A stretch of 64,000 nucleotides of DNA, from positions 2,888,422 through 2,952,421 of the forward strand of contig CM060127.1 of NCBI GenBank assembly GCA_030522415.1. Reading direction: 5' to 3'. The DNA is from Channallabes apus (taxonomy: Eukaryota; Chordata; Actinopteri; Siluriformes; Clariidae). Positions 46,611 through 56,616 of the stretch are shown in pieces. The notes under the pieces are model-generated. The model was not told the DNA's origin. It searched no databases and saw nothing but the letters and a program-made list of their open reading frames with translations. Numbering within the stretch: the stretch's first letter is position 1; each line of letters starts with the position of its first letter. The translations under genes and the position numbers were made by a program.

Positions 46611-49600
46611 ATATAAGCGGGTATAAACATAGTAAGGGCCCATCTGATTGGTCAAATTTGGACACACAAACGCTTGGCAAATAAAGTATTTATCGCAACT
46701 CCTTGCGATATGGTTATCGCGCATGCCATTATCGCGATAACGATATTTTTTCAATATATCGTGCAGCCCTACTGTACATGTTACATTTTACTGTAAAGAT
46801 TTGATTGTTGCTTTGAAACAAAACAAAACAAAGGGATGGATTGTCATCAATAGTTTAAGAGACGTTTCCTATATAGGATGCAGTTCACATATAAACGCTG
46901 TCAGATGGAGTAACCATTTTATGACAAGAAAAAACAGAAGACAAAGACAGAAAAAGACAAGACAAATCTATATTCTTGTCAGTGCATGTCCCGCTCACTC
47001 TCTCTCTCTCTCTTTTTTATTTAATTTTTATAAGACTGATGTTTACTGACCTCTGAGACGTACTTGTCCTTAATGTTGCTCCACAAATTTTCAAAAGTTC
47101 CTGTGTCCACCTGGTCAACTCCTCCTAGCAACCCCTGAGGAGGAAATCACACTGCAGTCATCGGGAGTAGACGGAGCAAACAAAGAACAGAAAGAAAGAA
47201 GAATAAAGTAAACATACCTGGGCCTCTGTCTCAGTAAAAGTGCCATCTGCATCTGAATCGAGCTCTGTGTGCGTCCGCAGCTCGGCAACTGAAACACTGA
47301 GAAAGAAAAAGAAAAGAAAGAAAGAAATTAACTGGCTAAGACGACACAAACACATTTGAATTCTTAAACACACACACACACACACACACACAGCTGCACT
47401 TACAATCCATCCGCATCATCATCCAGCTCTAGAAAAGCTTCTGCCATTTTAGCGTTGTCCTTCTCTTTACTGATCGCTGCTTTTTGTTCTGTAGCAGAGA
47501 GACGACACGACTCAGACACACCGGCCAGTTGAAATGGTGACTCACTACAATTTTTAAGCACGGCTATAAACCCTGATTACAAATAACAGAATATACAGCA
47601 ATATACTCTATACTGAAATTTATTTTGAGACAAAAAAAAGAAATGATGAAAAACAACTGCACTTGCCTTCCCAGGCCTTAAGATGGCGCTCTTTGGCTTC
47701 CTTCTCTGGCTGCTCTGCCGTCTCTTTAATGGTCCTCATATCCTCCACCTTGTCCTCCAGATCCTTCTTACTGTCCTGCAGGTCAGCCAGCTTTTTCTGT
47801 CGGAGACACACAGCACTTTTCTAATTTCACGTCCAGGCTGAACTCAGAAAGCGACAGTGTGGATAATGTTTTTAAACCTGTTTTTCTTGTTGGGTTTTCT
47901 TTGCTTCCTGGATAAGCTGCTGTTTGAGGAGGAAACCTTCCTTGGTGATCTCGGCCATCTTCTGCAGAACCTCTCTCTCCTTTCGGCCCAGCTCCCTGAG
48001 AACCAGTAGAGTGTTACACGACAGCTTTACTTTAAGCTGTCTCAACTTTAACAGCTTTCACTCAAACAGTCAAATATCGGACATCATGCACTGGGTTTAA
48101 ATATAACGGCTGTTCGACCGTGGTGAAAGATTTGTGCAAATAATTTCTATGACTAATGTTTTACATTATAAATATTCTTAACATTGATAACTTTAAGTAA
48201 TGAGCTTCAGAGACGGGAATCGAACCCGGACCCTGGAGGTGCAAGGCGACTGTGCTAACCACTACACCACCGTGCCGTCGACAGCATCATTCACTTTATT
48301 TTAATACCAGACTAAATACACATGCAGCAGTATTCATTAGTTAACAACTAATTTGTTTTTAATAATTAAACACCATCATATTTATTAATATAAAGCGCGG
48401 GTGTTCCTCTAGGTCATAGATCTCCTGTACAAGCCTCATTTAATGACTTACTTGCATGTGTTTTCACATTTGGCCCCGCTGTTGTACTCATCAGTGGTGT
48501 CACAGCAGTCTGTGAGGGAAAATTAGTGGCATGGTTTGTGGACAAACCCAAACTAATGCACATACACTTTCACCATAATTATATCACCAAACAAGAAAAC
48601 AAATGCTTGGTCCACATAATTAACATGTGTATTTACACAACTTAATAATTATAAAACCTCAGATTAAGCAACACTGACTGGTGTTTACGCACGTCTCACA
48701 ATCACTACAAGCAGAATATGCGAGGTGTATTGGAGTTGCAGTAATCTCTGACGCTCTGGTGTTTATTTTCCAAGGTTAGACCCGAGTGTGAGGCTCTCAC
48801 CACAAATGCCGTCGTTAATGCGTGAGGACGGGATGAAGGTGGGGCGATAGCCGGCGTTCGTGCAGTGGAAGCTCCCATTCGGACAAGCAGCGGTGCCTAC
48901 GGGTCGAATAAAGGTTCATGATCAAAACCATTGCGTGTTAGTTAAGATTCACAAAGTACATTAAATCCTATCTCATGGTGGTTTCACAAACAGCTCTTTT
49001 AGTTTGTTTTTACATATAGTGTATTTCTCCACAGAGACCTGCAAGGTCTTTATCCATAAAGCACGATGTGTAACAGACTGAAACAGCTCTGCTTTCACAA
49101 TATTTTCATAAAATAAACCATAAATTTAGCCTCTTGTGTGGCTTCAGAGGCATCCGTGTTCATTCGTTGCACAAATTACATGGTGTCATCATCCTGAGAG
49201 CGCGTTTCAGTTTTCACCTGGTTCATCAGAGCCATCCTTGCAGTCGCAGTAATCGTCATTCACTCGGTCGAAAGAAATGGTACGGGAGCCGTCTAGACAC
49301 GTGAAAGGGCTGTTCTCATCATAGAATTGCCGTTCTGTGCAAACAAAAGTGGAAGGAAAAGGATTACAATGATATGTTGGTTATACGATAATATGAGCGT
49401 TCTGACAACTTAACAGACTTGTTGCTAAATTAGGTGAATTAAGATACTTTGTCATTTTTCAAAAAAAAAAAAAAAAGTTCATCATCATCATCATCATCAG
49501 GTATCGCCTGTTTGTGTTGTGCTTGTGACCAATCACGTTGTCATTCTTTGGTCTCTGGTTTCAGAGGCATTTATAAGTTATGAAGGGGTATAACCGTTTT

Positions 49601-50963
49601 CATCATGACTGATCACTGCCTCTAGTTATTTCTGTTTGCATTCCTGATGCAAAATGCATAAAAGTTGGTGGTGCCACGACCAAGGATGACGTCTTTAAAA
49701 AAGACTATTCCAAAATAAATATAAAAAAATATATACATTTTTAATTATTCTTTCATTTTATTATTAATATTAACTAATTCATTCATCTTCTATACTACTT
49801 ATCCTGTATACAGGGACGCAGGGCCTGGAGCCTCTCACAGGAGACTTAGGGCTCAGGGCGGGGTACACCCTGGACATGGTGTCAATCCTTCAAGACACCA
49901 ATTTGTCTGATCTGCATGTATTTGGACTGTTGGAGGAAACCGGAGTACATGTACATAGCTCCAGGGTGGGATTCGAACCCAGGCCCTAAAGGTGTGAGGC
50001 AACAGTGCTAACCACTATGCCATGTTATTGTTTATTGTATAATTTCTTTGTAACTTTGTTTCTGGGGTCCTTTGACAGCTCTTTGGTCTTGGCCACAGTG
50101 GAGTTCATAGTATGACTGTTTGAGGTTGTGGACACGTGTCTTTTATATTGATGACGAGTTCAAACAGATGCCATTAATACAGGTAACGAGTGAAGGACAG
50201 ATGAGCCTCTTAAAGAAGTTGTTACAGGTCCGTGAGAGCCAGAAATCTTGCTTGTTTATACTTATTTTACTGAGGAATTTACCAATTCATACCATGATTA
50301 CCAATGTGATTTTCTGTTTTTTTTTTTTTTTGTCTCTCATAAATGAGGTATACCTATGATGAAAATTACAGGCCTCCCTCATCTTTGGAACTTGCAATTA
50401 GTGACTGACTAAATACTTTTTTTGCTCCACTTTATATTATAATCGTCTTTACATTAAACTAAAGTAGTCAACTATTTCTCTCTCTCTCTCTTTAAAATAT
50501 GCAACTCTACAATCTAAGTTTAAACTGCATTCATTTAATAAAGTCAATTATTGCATAATTTAAACAGTTAGAAATCAAGCAAAAATTAAGGCAACAAGTC
50601 TGTTTCAGCGAGATGTAGGCAATGTGTGGATTTTCCCCCCAACACAAAGATTCCAAAGACACTAACTGTAACAATCCTTAACAAATGCAGTAACATTTAT
50701 CCATATATTTCTTCTTCATGTACACAATTTGACATGAAAATGATTGGACACGACTGATTTGAAATGCCAGTGCCGTCATCTAGCGACGTGGTGAGTGTGC
50801 TTTCTCTGCTTTCCCCTGAACACACTAGGCATGACTGGGGTTATGGGGTAGACTGGGATGTCTTACTGGTCAGGGGAACTCCCCGAGGTCTCTGGACCTC
50901 CACGGCCACAGCTGAGGCCACAGTCAGGCTCAGGAGCAGCAGGTATGTGCAGCTCATCATCAT
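39367..50963 (-). CDS. prkcsh: Glucosidase II beta subunit (PRKCSH), complete gene
   Basis: Non-catalytic ER subunit that retains alpha-glucosidase II and recognises mannose on N-glycans during glucose trimming. Sixteen GT-AG exons (one GC-AG) join to 529 residues; human PRKCSH is 528. In order: signal peptide ([20 protein letters not shown]), two LDLa-like cysteine repeats (about 36-110, with [12 protein letters not shown] and [11 protein letters not shown]), a Lys/Glu-rich coiled coil (about 110-210), two EF-hands ([24 protein letters not shown]), an acidic segment (about 305-340), and a C-terminal MRH domain ([36 protein letters not shown]). The C-terminus is HDEF instead of the usual HDEL. 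An upstream in-frame ATG at 50,999 would add 12 residues. It is convergent with elavl3, as expected from conserved neighbourhood. Confidence 0.96.
39894..41277 (+). mobile_element. Tc1-like transposon with 200-bp matching arms
   Basis: A 1,384-bp element between TA dinucleotides (39,892-39,893 and 41,278-41,279). The left arm (39,894-40,093) and right arm (41,078-41,277) read as identical inverted repeats by eye, starting CAGGTCCTTCTCAAAAAATT. It encloses an internally deleted transposase. It sits in prkcsh intron 15, antisense to that gene. Confidence 0.93.
40223..41048 (+). pseudogene. Tc1-like transposase, internally deleted
   Basis: Starts [20 protein letters not shown] with helix-turn-helix sequences ([19 protein letters not shown]). 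After MGYRSHI the sequence jumps, out of frame, to [14 protein letters not shown]. The section that normally carries the first catalytic Asp (FSDESKF-type) is therefore missing. The second and third catalytic blocks remain in another frame ([23 protein letters not shown]). The C-terminal end after DTRHKNLQ is also altered. It cannot encode an active enzyme. Confidence 0.92.
41962..43013 (-). mobile_element. RTE-clade LINE, 5' truncated, with 20-bp target duplication
   Basis: TTCTCTGATGACTTACGACT occurs at 41,942-41,961 and again at 43,014-43,033, bracketing the insert precisely. The 3' end of the element ('ggcgacccctgaaagggaac' on the minus strand) is at the left. The 5' end is cut within the reverse transcriptase at AYDRV, as in incomplete target-primed reverse transcription. 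Confidence 0.92.
41986..43000 (-). pseudogene. RTE-type reverse transcriptase, C-terminal part
   Basis: An uninterrupted frame of more than 330 residues beginning inside the polymerase: [20 protein letters not shown], then [20 protein letters not shown] and the catalytic box MMFADDIVL, followed by the thumb/C-terminal region ([29 protein letters not shown]). There are no stops, so the copy is young. The 5' truncation removes the endonuclease and part of the polymerase, leaving no usable protein. Confidence 0.92.
43467..43566 (-). CDS. prkcsh: prkcsh coding exon 15
   Basis: A 100-bp exon encoding [20 protein letters not shown] and [13 protein letters not shown], which contributes sugar-binding loops of the MRH fold. 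The acceptor polypyrimidine tract is a TG microsatellite ending TGTAG. Confidence 0.94.
43652..43726 (-). CDS. prkcsh: prkcsh coding exon 14
   Basis: A 75-bp exon encoding [20 protein letters not shown] and ETNL of the MRH domain. Confidence 0.94.
43967..44056 (-). CDS. prkcsh: prkcsh coding exon 13
   Basis: A 90-bp exon encoding [20 protein letters not shown] and SQCYELSTS, the first part of the MRH domain. Confidence 0.95.
44150..44219 (-). CDS. prkcsh: prkcsh coding exon 12
   Basis: A 70-bp exon encoding [20 protein letters not shown] and DQI. Confidence 0.93.
44315..44402 (-). CDS. prkcsh: prkcsh coding exon 11
   Basis: An 88-bp exon encoding [20 protein letters not shown] and DAETQALID. 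Confidence 0.94.
44508..44672 (-). CDS. prkcsh: prkcsh coding exon 10 (acidic segment)
   Basis: A 165-bp exon in phase 0 at both ends. It starts [20 protein letters not shown] and continues into an Asp/Glu run ending YPEEDIDK. The corresponding human segment is a longer Glu run. Confidence 0.94.
44733..44965 (-). repeat. tRNA-derived SINE copy
   Basis: Reverse complement of the 23,645 family, with 'cttatcctatacagggtcga' on the left and 'tggaggttgcaagaccacag' plus 'taaccactacgccactgtgc' on the right. Confidence 0.7.
45228..45380 (+). mobile_element. Tc1-like fragment
   Basis: 'aaaggtcatgtgacctgatg' and 'gcggtgggcgtgtcagggtt' match the family at 17,880-18,480. Short and non-coding. Confidence 0.55.
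46182..46238. repeat. ACGC tetranucleotide microsatellite
   Basis: About fourteen CGCA units, CpG-dense, inside the hAT-type element. Confidence 0.95.
46259..46289 (+). promoter_or_regulatory. Paired ETS-like sites inside the hAT-type element
   Basis: CCGGAAGT occurs at 46,259-46,266 and again at 46,282-46,289, with a CpG-rich spacer. It may be promoter-like cargo of the transposon. This is a motif match only. Confidence 0.35.
46567..46607. repeat. TA microsatellite
   Basis: About twenty TA units inside the hAT-type element. Confidence 0.9.
47051..47134 (-). CDS. prkcsh: prkcsh coding exon 9
   Basis: An 84-bp exon encoding [20 protein letters not shown] and IKDKYVSE. Confidence 0.93.
47218..47296 (-). 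CDS. prkcsh: prkcsh coding exon 8
   Basis: A 79-bp exon encoding [20 protein letters not shown] and TETEAQ, finishing EF-hand 1 and giving EF-hand 2. Confidence 0.95.
47404..47488 (-). CDS. prkcsh: prkcsh coding exon 7
   Basis: An 85-bp exon encoding [20 protein letters not shown] and ELDDDADG, the start of EF-hand 1. Confidence 0.94.
47667..47796 (-). CDS. prkcsh: prkcsh coding exon 6, followed by a GC donor
   Basis: A 130-bp coiled-coil exon ([20 protein letters not shown] to HLKAWE). The reading frame into exon 7 requires the splice AAG|GCAAGT, a GC-AG intron. The nearby GT, four bases downstream, would shift the frame. Confidence 0.92.
47878..47995 (-). CDS. prkcsh: prkcsh coding exon 5
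   Basis: A 118-bp exon encoding [20 protein letters not shown] and the following Lys/Gln-rich helix. Confidence 0.94.
48205..48290 (-). repeat. SINE head fragment
   Basis: Only the tRNA-like promoter part of the 23,645 family: 'gaatcgaacccggaccctgg' (B box complement) and 'tgctaaccactacaccaccg' (A box complement). In prkcsh intron 4. Confidence 0.7.
48452..48509 (-). CDS. prkcsh: prkcsh coding exon 4
   Basis: A 58-bp exon encoding [20 protein letters not shown], the end of the second LDLa-like repeat. Confidence 0.94.
48801..48896 (-). CDS. prkcsh: prkcsh coding exon 3
   Basis: A 96-bp exon encoding [20 protein letters not shown] and [11 protein letters not shown]. Confidence 0.95.
49218..49334 (-). 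CDS. prkcsh: prkcsh coding exon 2
   Basis: A 117-bp exon encoding [16 protein letters not shown], then [20 protein letters not shown], the first LDLa-like repeat. Confidence 0.95.
49788..50025 (-). repeat. tRNA-derived SINE copy
   Basis: Reverse complement of the 23,645 family: 'acttatcctgtatacaggga' on the left, 'attcgaacccaggccctaaa' and 'tgctaaccactatgccatg' on the right. Confidence 0.7.
50030..50437 (-). mobile_element. Tc1-like transposon 5' fragment
   Basis: On the minus strand the right end starts 'gtggagcaaaaaaagtattt', resembling a Tc1 inverted terminus. After an untranslated leader it reaches ATG (near 50,108) with [12 protein letters not shown], a typical Tc1 transposase start. 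The copy stops there and is truncated. Confidence 0.6.
50867..50963 (-). CDS. prkcsh: prkcsh coding exon 1 (signal peptide)
   Basis: Encodes the hydrophobic leader and [12 protein letters not shown]. The donor is GTAAGA. The in-frame codons MIFPRRPSALLL up to 50,999 could extend the N-terminus; the MMM start gives a length matching mammalian orthologues. Confidence 0.88.
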
Positions 50964-51277
50964 CAGGAGCAGGGCAGAAGGACGTCGAGGAAAGATCATA
51001 TCTGACCAAAAACACACACACACACACACACACACAGGAAACATTCTCATGTAGCTTTAACCAGGAAGTCTGAAAGCATTCTGTCAGGTTTATTCAGTTC
51101 TAAATAAATAAACCTCATGCATTAATATATCTCAGCAGAAACGTTTAGTTAATCTCTTCTTTGTGCTCAGAATAAAAAATAATAATAAAAGCCTCTGCTT
51201 TGCTGTAAAGTTAATTAGTTAGCTAAGCTCAGGTGCTAGCATGACTCTGACAGAACTAGCTAAAAGTAAACATAACG

Positions 51278-51288
<11 letters not shown>

Positions 51289-51333
<45 letters not shown>
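51289..51333. repeat. TA microsatellite
   Basis: About 22 TA units, 40 bp downstream of the prkcsh non-coding first exon donor. Confidence 0.9.
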
Positions 51334-51334
<1 letters not shown>

Positions 51335-51372
51335 GATGTAAATATGAAAACGTGTGTTATTATCATACTCAC

Positions 51373-51510
51373 GGTGTTTGTGGTTTGTACAGAGCGGATT
51401 ATTGTATCAGAGCTAAACAAAATAGCCGCTGAAGCTAATCATTCATTTCGCACTTCCGGTGCGACCTCTGCGCGTGCTGACGTGCGCTGCGGTGTTGTGT
51501 TCTGATTGGT
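51373..51510 (-). promoter_or_regulatory. prkcsh: prkcsh promoter and non-coding first exon (inferred)
   Basis: On the minus strand a donor GTGAGT lies right after 51,373, suggesting a 5' UTR exon. Upstream are an ETS site (CCGGAAGT, 51,452-51,459), a TGACG-like element (51,478) and a CCAAT box (51,505-51,509), in a CpG-richer stretch. This is a common layout for housekeeping ER-gene promoters. The exact start site is unknown. Confidence 0.5.
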
Positions 51511-51599
51511 GGAATAAGTGTGTCTGTGTGTGAGAGAGAGAGAGAGAGGGAGAGAGAGAGATATGTTGTGGGGGACAAAAATAAATAAATAAAATGCAT

Positions 51600-51750
51600 A
51601 AATTACCGGGAAATTTACCTCAGGTTATTTCAGAAGATTCAGTTCCACCTCGGAATTCCCAGTTCGTCTTCTGAATCCCGGCTTCAGTCAGTGACGTCAA
51701 ATCAACATGGCCGCTTCCCAGTGAACAACTGCAGCCATTCTCACCTTTAC
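51600..51750. other. CRE-containing segment, possibly MITE-derived
   Basis: Contains the perfect palindrome TGACGTCA (51,692-51,699) followed by 'caacatggccgc'. The 'cggaattcccagttcgtctt' style resembles dispersed fish MITEs, so the site may be repeat-borne. Confidence 0.3.
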
Positions 51751-51751
51751 A

Positions 51752-51995
51752 TGGTGCCAAAAGTTTTGAGAATGACACAAATATTTAGTTTTCCCACAAT
51801 CTGCTGCTTCAGTGTTTTTAGATATTTTTCTCAGATGTTACTGAAAGTATAATTACCACAAGCATCTCATTTCAAAAGGCTTTTATTAACAATAACATTA
51901 CGTTCATGCAGAGAGTCAGTATTTACAAGCAACCTCACACATGAATGGTCTCAAGATGATTGTGCCAGAAGTGGACATGACACAGGACTGATGGT
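51752..51995 (-). mobile_element. Tc1-like transposon relic, internally deleted
   Basis: The left end 'tgccaaaagttttgagaatg' and 'aatctgctgcttcagtgttt' are terminus and leader of a common Tc1 family. The sequence then jumps to 'cacacatgaatggtctcaag' and 'tgacacaggactgatggtag' from the middle of the transposase (minus strand). A CA tract follows (52,001-52,029). Confidence 0.6.
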
Positions 51996-51996
51996 A

Positions 51997-52029
<33 letters not shown>

Positions 52030-52199
52030 GCCAGAAACAAAGAATGAAAAACATCCTCAGTGAGCAGCTTCTCCCAGAGGTTTTCATGGATTCTTCTATA
52101 TTTGCTTATGTAGGAATCCTTGACTATATGAACCCTGACATTTTTGATGGGATCTGTTGCTCTGATCAAACACTAAACTCCATAAGGAACCCTGGCTTA

Positions 52200-53625
52200 A
52201 CAACCCACTCGGACCCTCGGGAGGCGTCGCAGGCGGAAGTGGAAAAAAGAGGTACTTCATGGTTCTCGGATTCACCTTAGAGAACGTCTAACAGATTATC
52301 ATAATGCAGTGAAAGCTAAATCTGGGGTTTTCTCTTTACTAATACAGAAACATCATCATCACCCTCAAATATTATTTAGATCTATACAATCAGTCATCCA
52401 CCCTTGCTTTTAGGAAAGGCTGTTTTTGTTCACCTACAAGATCATTTAAATAACTATTAGATCTATAACAAATTTCAGTCTGGAATTAGGTCTTATGATA
52501 ACACTGAATAAGCTTTATTAAAGGTTCAGAATGACATTTTGCTAGCATTAGATGGTAATCCTCCTGTCATACTAACCCTCCTCGACCTCACTGCTGCTTT
52601 CTACCCTGTCAATCATAATCATCTAATTGCCATACTTGGGGACCTAATAGGTCTGTATACGTGATATCTTCAGTACAGACGTTTTTCCTCTTCCAGCATA
52701 AAGACACAGATCAGATGGAGAGCATCTGTGAACTCCAACTTACAGGTCTCTACACAGGTTCAAGTCTGGGCTCTGACATATCAAAGACATTTTGACTTGT
52801 CCTGAAGTCTTGGCTCAATACTTTGGGCAGTTGCCATGCTGAAATATATATCTCTGGCATAACCAGTACCAGGTATTCATGAGTAGTATCCTGTATCCGA
52901 TCATAGTATTCTCCTTCACAGATTAGAAAACGTGGTAGGAATTAAGGGTACAGCCCTCTCCTGGCTCAGATCCTATTTGACCGATCGCTATCAGTATGTA
53001 GATTTAAATGGTGATTATTCTGCACAGTGGAGTTTGGTGTTTCACAGCATTCGGTTTTTGTGCCACTGCTTTTTTCCCTTTACATGCTTCCTTTGGGCAA
53101 CATACAGTAATCCGTAAGCATGGTATTAGTTTTCTTTGTTATGTTGACGACACACAGTTATATTTCTCAGCAAAACCAGATGAGAAAAACCAGCCTGCTA
53201 AATTTGAGCAATGCATAAAGGATATAAGAGACTGGATGCTAATTAACTTCTTTCTGCTTAACCCTGATAAGACAGATGTTCTAGTCATAGGATGCAGCAG
53301 CGAGAGTCCTCACTTCTGGCCTCGACTGAGCTGTTTCTCTGAGGACTTGACTTTCTGCTGCATTCGCTTGATAGTTCAGGACTGGAATTTCCTACAATTC
53401 TACCTGAGTCTCCAATAACTACCCGGACTCCATATTAACATCAATTAACATTAACTCGGCTTGCTCATCAGGGACAATCTGACCATTTTGATTCATACAC
53501 ATTCACATTCCATACAAACTTACTGTAAATAATCCTTTTGATTGTGTAAAGCTGCTTTGCGACAATGACAATTGTTAAAAGCGCTATACAGTACAAATAA
53601 AAATGAATTGAATCGAATTGAATCT
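52200..53625 (+). mobile_element. CR1/L2-type LINE relic with 3' tail
   Basis: Frame-shifting remains of ORF2: 'RERLTDYHNAVKA'-like and QKHHHHPQ-like sequence near 52,280-52,370, FQSGIRSYDNTE near 52,480, LTLLDLTAAFYPVNHNHL near 52,570 (polymerase box A, degenerate), GIKGTALSWLRSYLTDRYQY near 52,940, and CYVDDTQLYFSAKP near 53,140 (box C). The 3' tail (53,300-53,625) ends in GAATT repeats and matches the solo tails elsewhere. Many stops; dead. Confidence 0.75.
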
Positions 53626-53639
53626 TCCTCATGCTACTC

Positions 53640-54100
53640 AGCCATTGCCTTCAACTAGCTGTTCTACCATAAAAGCCTGATGGATGATGTATTTCTGATT
53701 CATGACCTATTTCTAATATATATATATATCTGTCCTTCTGTCAGGGTCCCCCTCTCTGTGGAGTACTTCTGGAGTGCTGTTGGATTGTCCAGTGGGTTCT
53801 TGACCCTTTTAGCCCAGTTACTGGAAGAGTCTTAGTGGTATCCACCAGACTACCGTACTGCACTGGCAGATGAGGTCCTCTCAGTGTCCGCAGGTGGAAT
53901 GGGACCACCTGGGGAGATTCCATGCCAGGCAAAGAGAGCCGTTCGACCTTGTGTCACCCTGATTGTTCATACAGCAAACAGTTATTAAATGATCTGAGAA
54001 GGACAAAAGCGCACAATTGTTTAAACCAAAACTAAGCTGTTTTGGGTAGGCACAGGGTTTCTGTACATAAGTAGATGCACCTAACCACACATGAAGCATT
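53640..54100. other. Spacer downstream of PDE4
   Basis: No gene recognised. A non-repetitive segment at 53,740-53,960 has an open minus-strand frame of low significance. Confidence 0.35.
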
Positions 54101-54179
54101 TCACAATATTAATAGTAAAGTTTGAACAAGTGTACAATCCTGCTCTGAAACTTGACAGGATAATCAATGAATATTTATT

Positions 54180-56584
54180 ATGATATTTGTTAAAAATCAT
54201 CCTTTATTTGTATTTTGAACACACTTTACAGTACTGAACAGTGAAACAAAAGAAAAATATACTGATATATATATATATATTTATATATTTGTCTTTTTAT
54301 ATTTATATATATCTATAGTCATTTGCTTATTAAATGCATTTTATTCACAAAATGACACCTCAGTTCTCTCAGAGGACAACCCTTCATAAAAATAATATAA
54401 TATAAAATAACTTGGACACATTATGCACATTACAGCAACATCATTTACAAATATTACAATCATATCGTTGTGTTTTTTCACATATTATCATTGTTTTTTT
54501 TTTTAACAAGTAACATATTGTTTAAAGCCCAGAGAGTCATTCCATAAACGATTCTCATTAGAAGAAAGTGACTTAAAGTACAAAGAAATACTTTTCTACC
54601 ACAATCTTTATCAAATCATCAAATCACTCCACCTCAGACAGTTCCTTGGATAACACCTTCAGTCAGACTATCCCATGACTACCGGCCTCTACGATGTGGA
54701 TTATTACTAGAGTAGATTTTTTTTTAAAATTATTATTATTGTTATTTTTTCAGATTACATGTGAGAGAGAGTGCCGGCACGTTCAAAAAGTTTGGGATCA
54801 AGCCATGAGAAGTGCTTCCCTTTGTGCAAGTGTTATTGTATCCATTAAAAACAATAAATCTACACACTATTTAACCAACCACCGCACAACCCAAAAATAA
54901 AGTGCAGGTTCTTAAAATGATTAGGCTGCCCCTAGATTATAACTAAAATACAAAACAGATTGTGAGATTCGTCTATTTTTATTTTTTTTTAAAGGGTGAG
55001 GGGAAGAGCAGCTAGGGTTTTTTGTTGTTGTTGTTGTTGTTGTTTGTTTCTGCAAAGGTTAACCATTCATGTACATTTGATTACAACTAAACGTAATAAG
55101 CCGTCAGTGACGATGAGAAATTCCGTAGTGGTTTTTAAATGTATAGACTGACATTACAATATATACAAAATAAGCAGCGATAAGTCTAATATTTATATAG
55201 TTTTGTAATCAATCTTGTAATTCAATATCACAATCACCAACCAGCATGATACAAAAATAAAAACTGTACACAAACTGTCCAAAGAAAACTTTTCCTTTTG
55301 ATATTCAAAAAGAATGGCAGCAAGTAATTAATTTCTTCATAAGAAATGATTGCTACAGTATTGTGTTAAAATGGCAAGAAGTATTTGTTTGCTTAATGAG
55401 CTTGCCTCATTAACGAAAAAAAAACAAAAAAAAAACACACAAAACAGAAGCATTTTCTTGGGTAACATACGCAAATGTATGTAGGGATGTCATCAGTTCA
55501 TATACCAGATCAACTTCCCTTGGAGTTACAAGTCTTATAATCCACCAATTGGATGCCAGTTAAAGATCCAAACCATCCACCAAGGTACCGAAGCCATAGG
55601 TTCTGATGGCATGCATTGCTTTAATTACTCAACCAAACTTTTTTGTTACCGTATTTGTATTGGTGTAACCTCAAAGTTCTGTTGCAACAGACACACAAGC
55701 TTGAAGCTAAGGTACTGACCAGCAGAAACCAGCTTGTCACCACATCCATGGAGCAGACGATTTCTCACAAATTCCCAGTCAACTATTACATTCAGAGTCC
55801 CAGACAAATCCATCATTTTGACATTGGTTAACTGCAACCTAGATTCAAAGACCCTGATAAACATAAATATGATCCTTTCACTTTGACATTTAAGAGAAAA
55901 TACTGTAGGCGTAGTCTAATGATCGTGAGCGATTAATATTAGTGCAGACACAACAGTTGACATTTAGTAAAGGTGTACAGACAAAACACAAATATTCCGG
56001 GATCTCTTGTGAGCCTCAGGACAGTCAGCATAGTGCCACATACAAAAACCCTGCAGTGTTAAGGCATAAAAAACATCAAACTGAATAATGGTTGCGTGTG
56101 ACTCCCTGTGCTCAGTTCCACTGGTACAAGTTGCGACTTCCGATCAATCACATCCCTTCACCAAGGTATTAGTTACCACCCATTCCTTTGGTAAGCCAAA
56201 ATGGAAAATATTATTTGCTATGATGGAACATGGCTGCATTATATGAGTGAGTGAAAGTGAATCTGTGCTGCTATTGAAAAGGAGTCCGTGATTTCCCGCA
56301 GTTTTCACAGGACCATCCTGAAATGTAATTCAAAAGAAGGCAAAATCATAAATTCCGAAGAATAACATGGCTTATTCTCAAAAAGTGACTATCCTTGTTT
56401 GCATTGAACGTGATAGGAGACATGAGACCATGAGCAGCTCCCATGGCTAGCTCCTTAATTCAGTCTCCAAAATGTTCAACAAGAGCGGAAGCAACCAAGG
56501 AAGACTTTACGTAATAAAATGAGGTTTCCAAAACAATAAAAGAAAGGACTCATGCACAACAGTGAGAGAGAGAGAAAGAAAGAA

Positions 56585-56616
<32 letters not shown>

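Larger units (their letters stand above)
45684..46771. mobile_element. Non-autonomous hAT-type element, 1,088 bp
   Basis: Terminal inverted repeats TAGGGCTGCACGATAT / ATATCGTGCAGCCCTA, flanked by an 8-bp direct repeat CTGTACAT (45,676-45,683 and 46,772-46,779), the target-site size of hAT transposons. Sub-terminal parts are rich in CGATAT and TATCGCG motifs. There is no transposase frame. Inside are an ACGC microsatellite, a TA tract and a GC-richer block (46,240-46,530). Confidence 0.85.
44673..47050 (-). other. prkcsh: prkcsh intron 9
   Basis: A 2.4-kb intron containing a SINE (44,733-44,965), a Tc1 fragment (45,228-45,380) and a hAT-type element (45,684-46,771). No further exon was seen. 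Confidence 0.8.
49335..50866 (-). other. prkcsh: prkcsh intron 1
   Basis: A 1.5-kb intron, mostly a SINE (49,788-50,025) directly next to a Tc1 fragment (50,030-50,437). A CAT repeat lies near 49,481. Confidence 0.75.
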
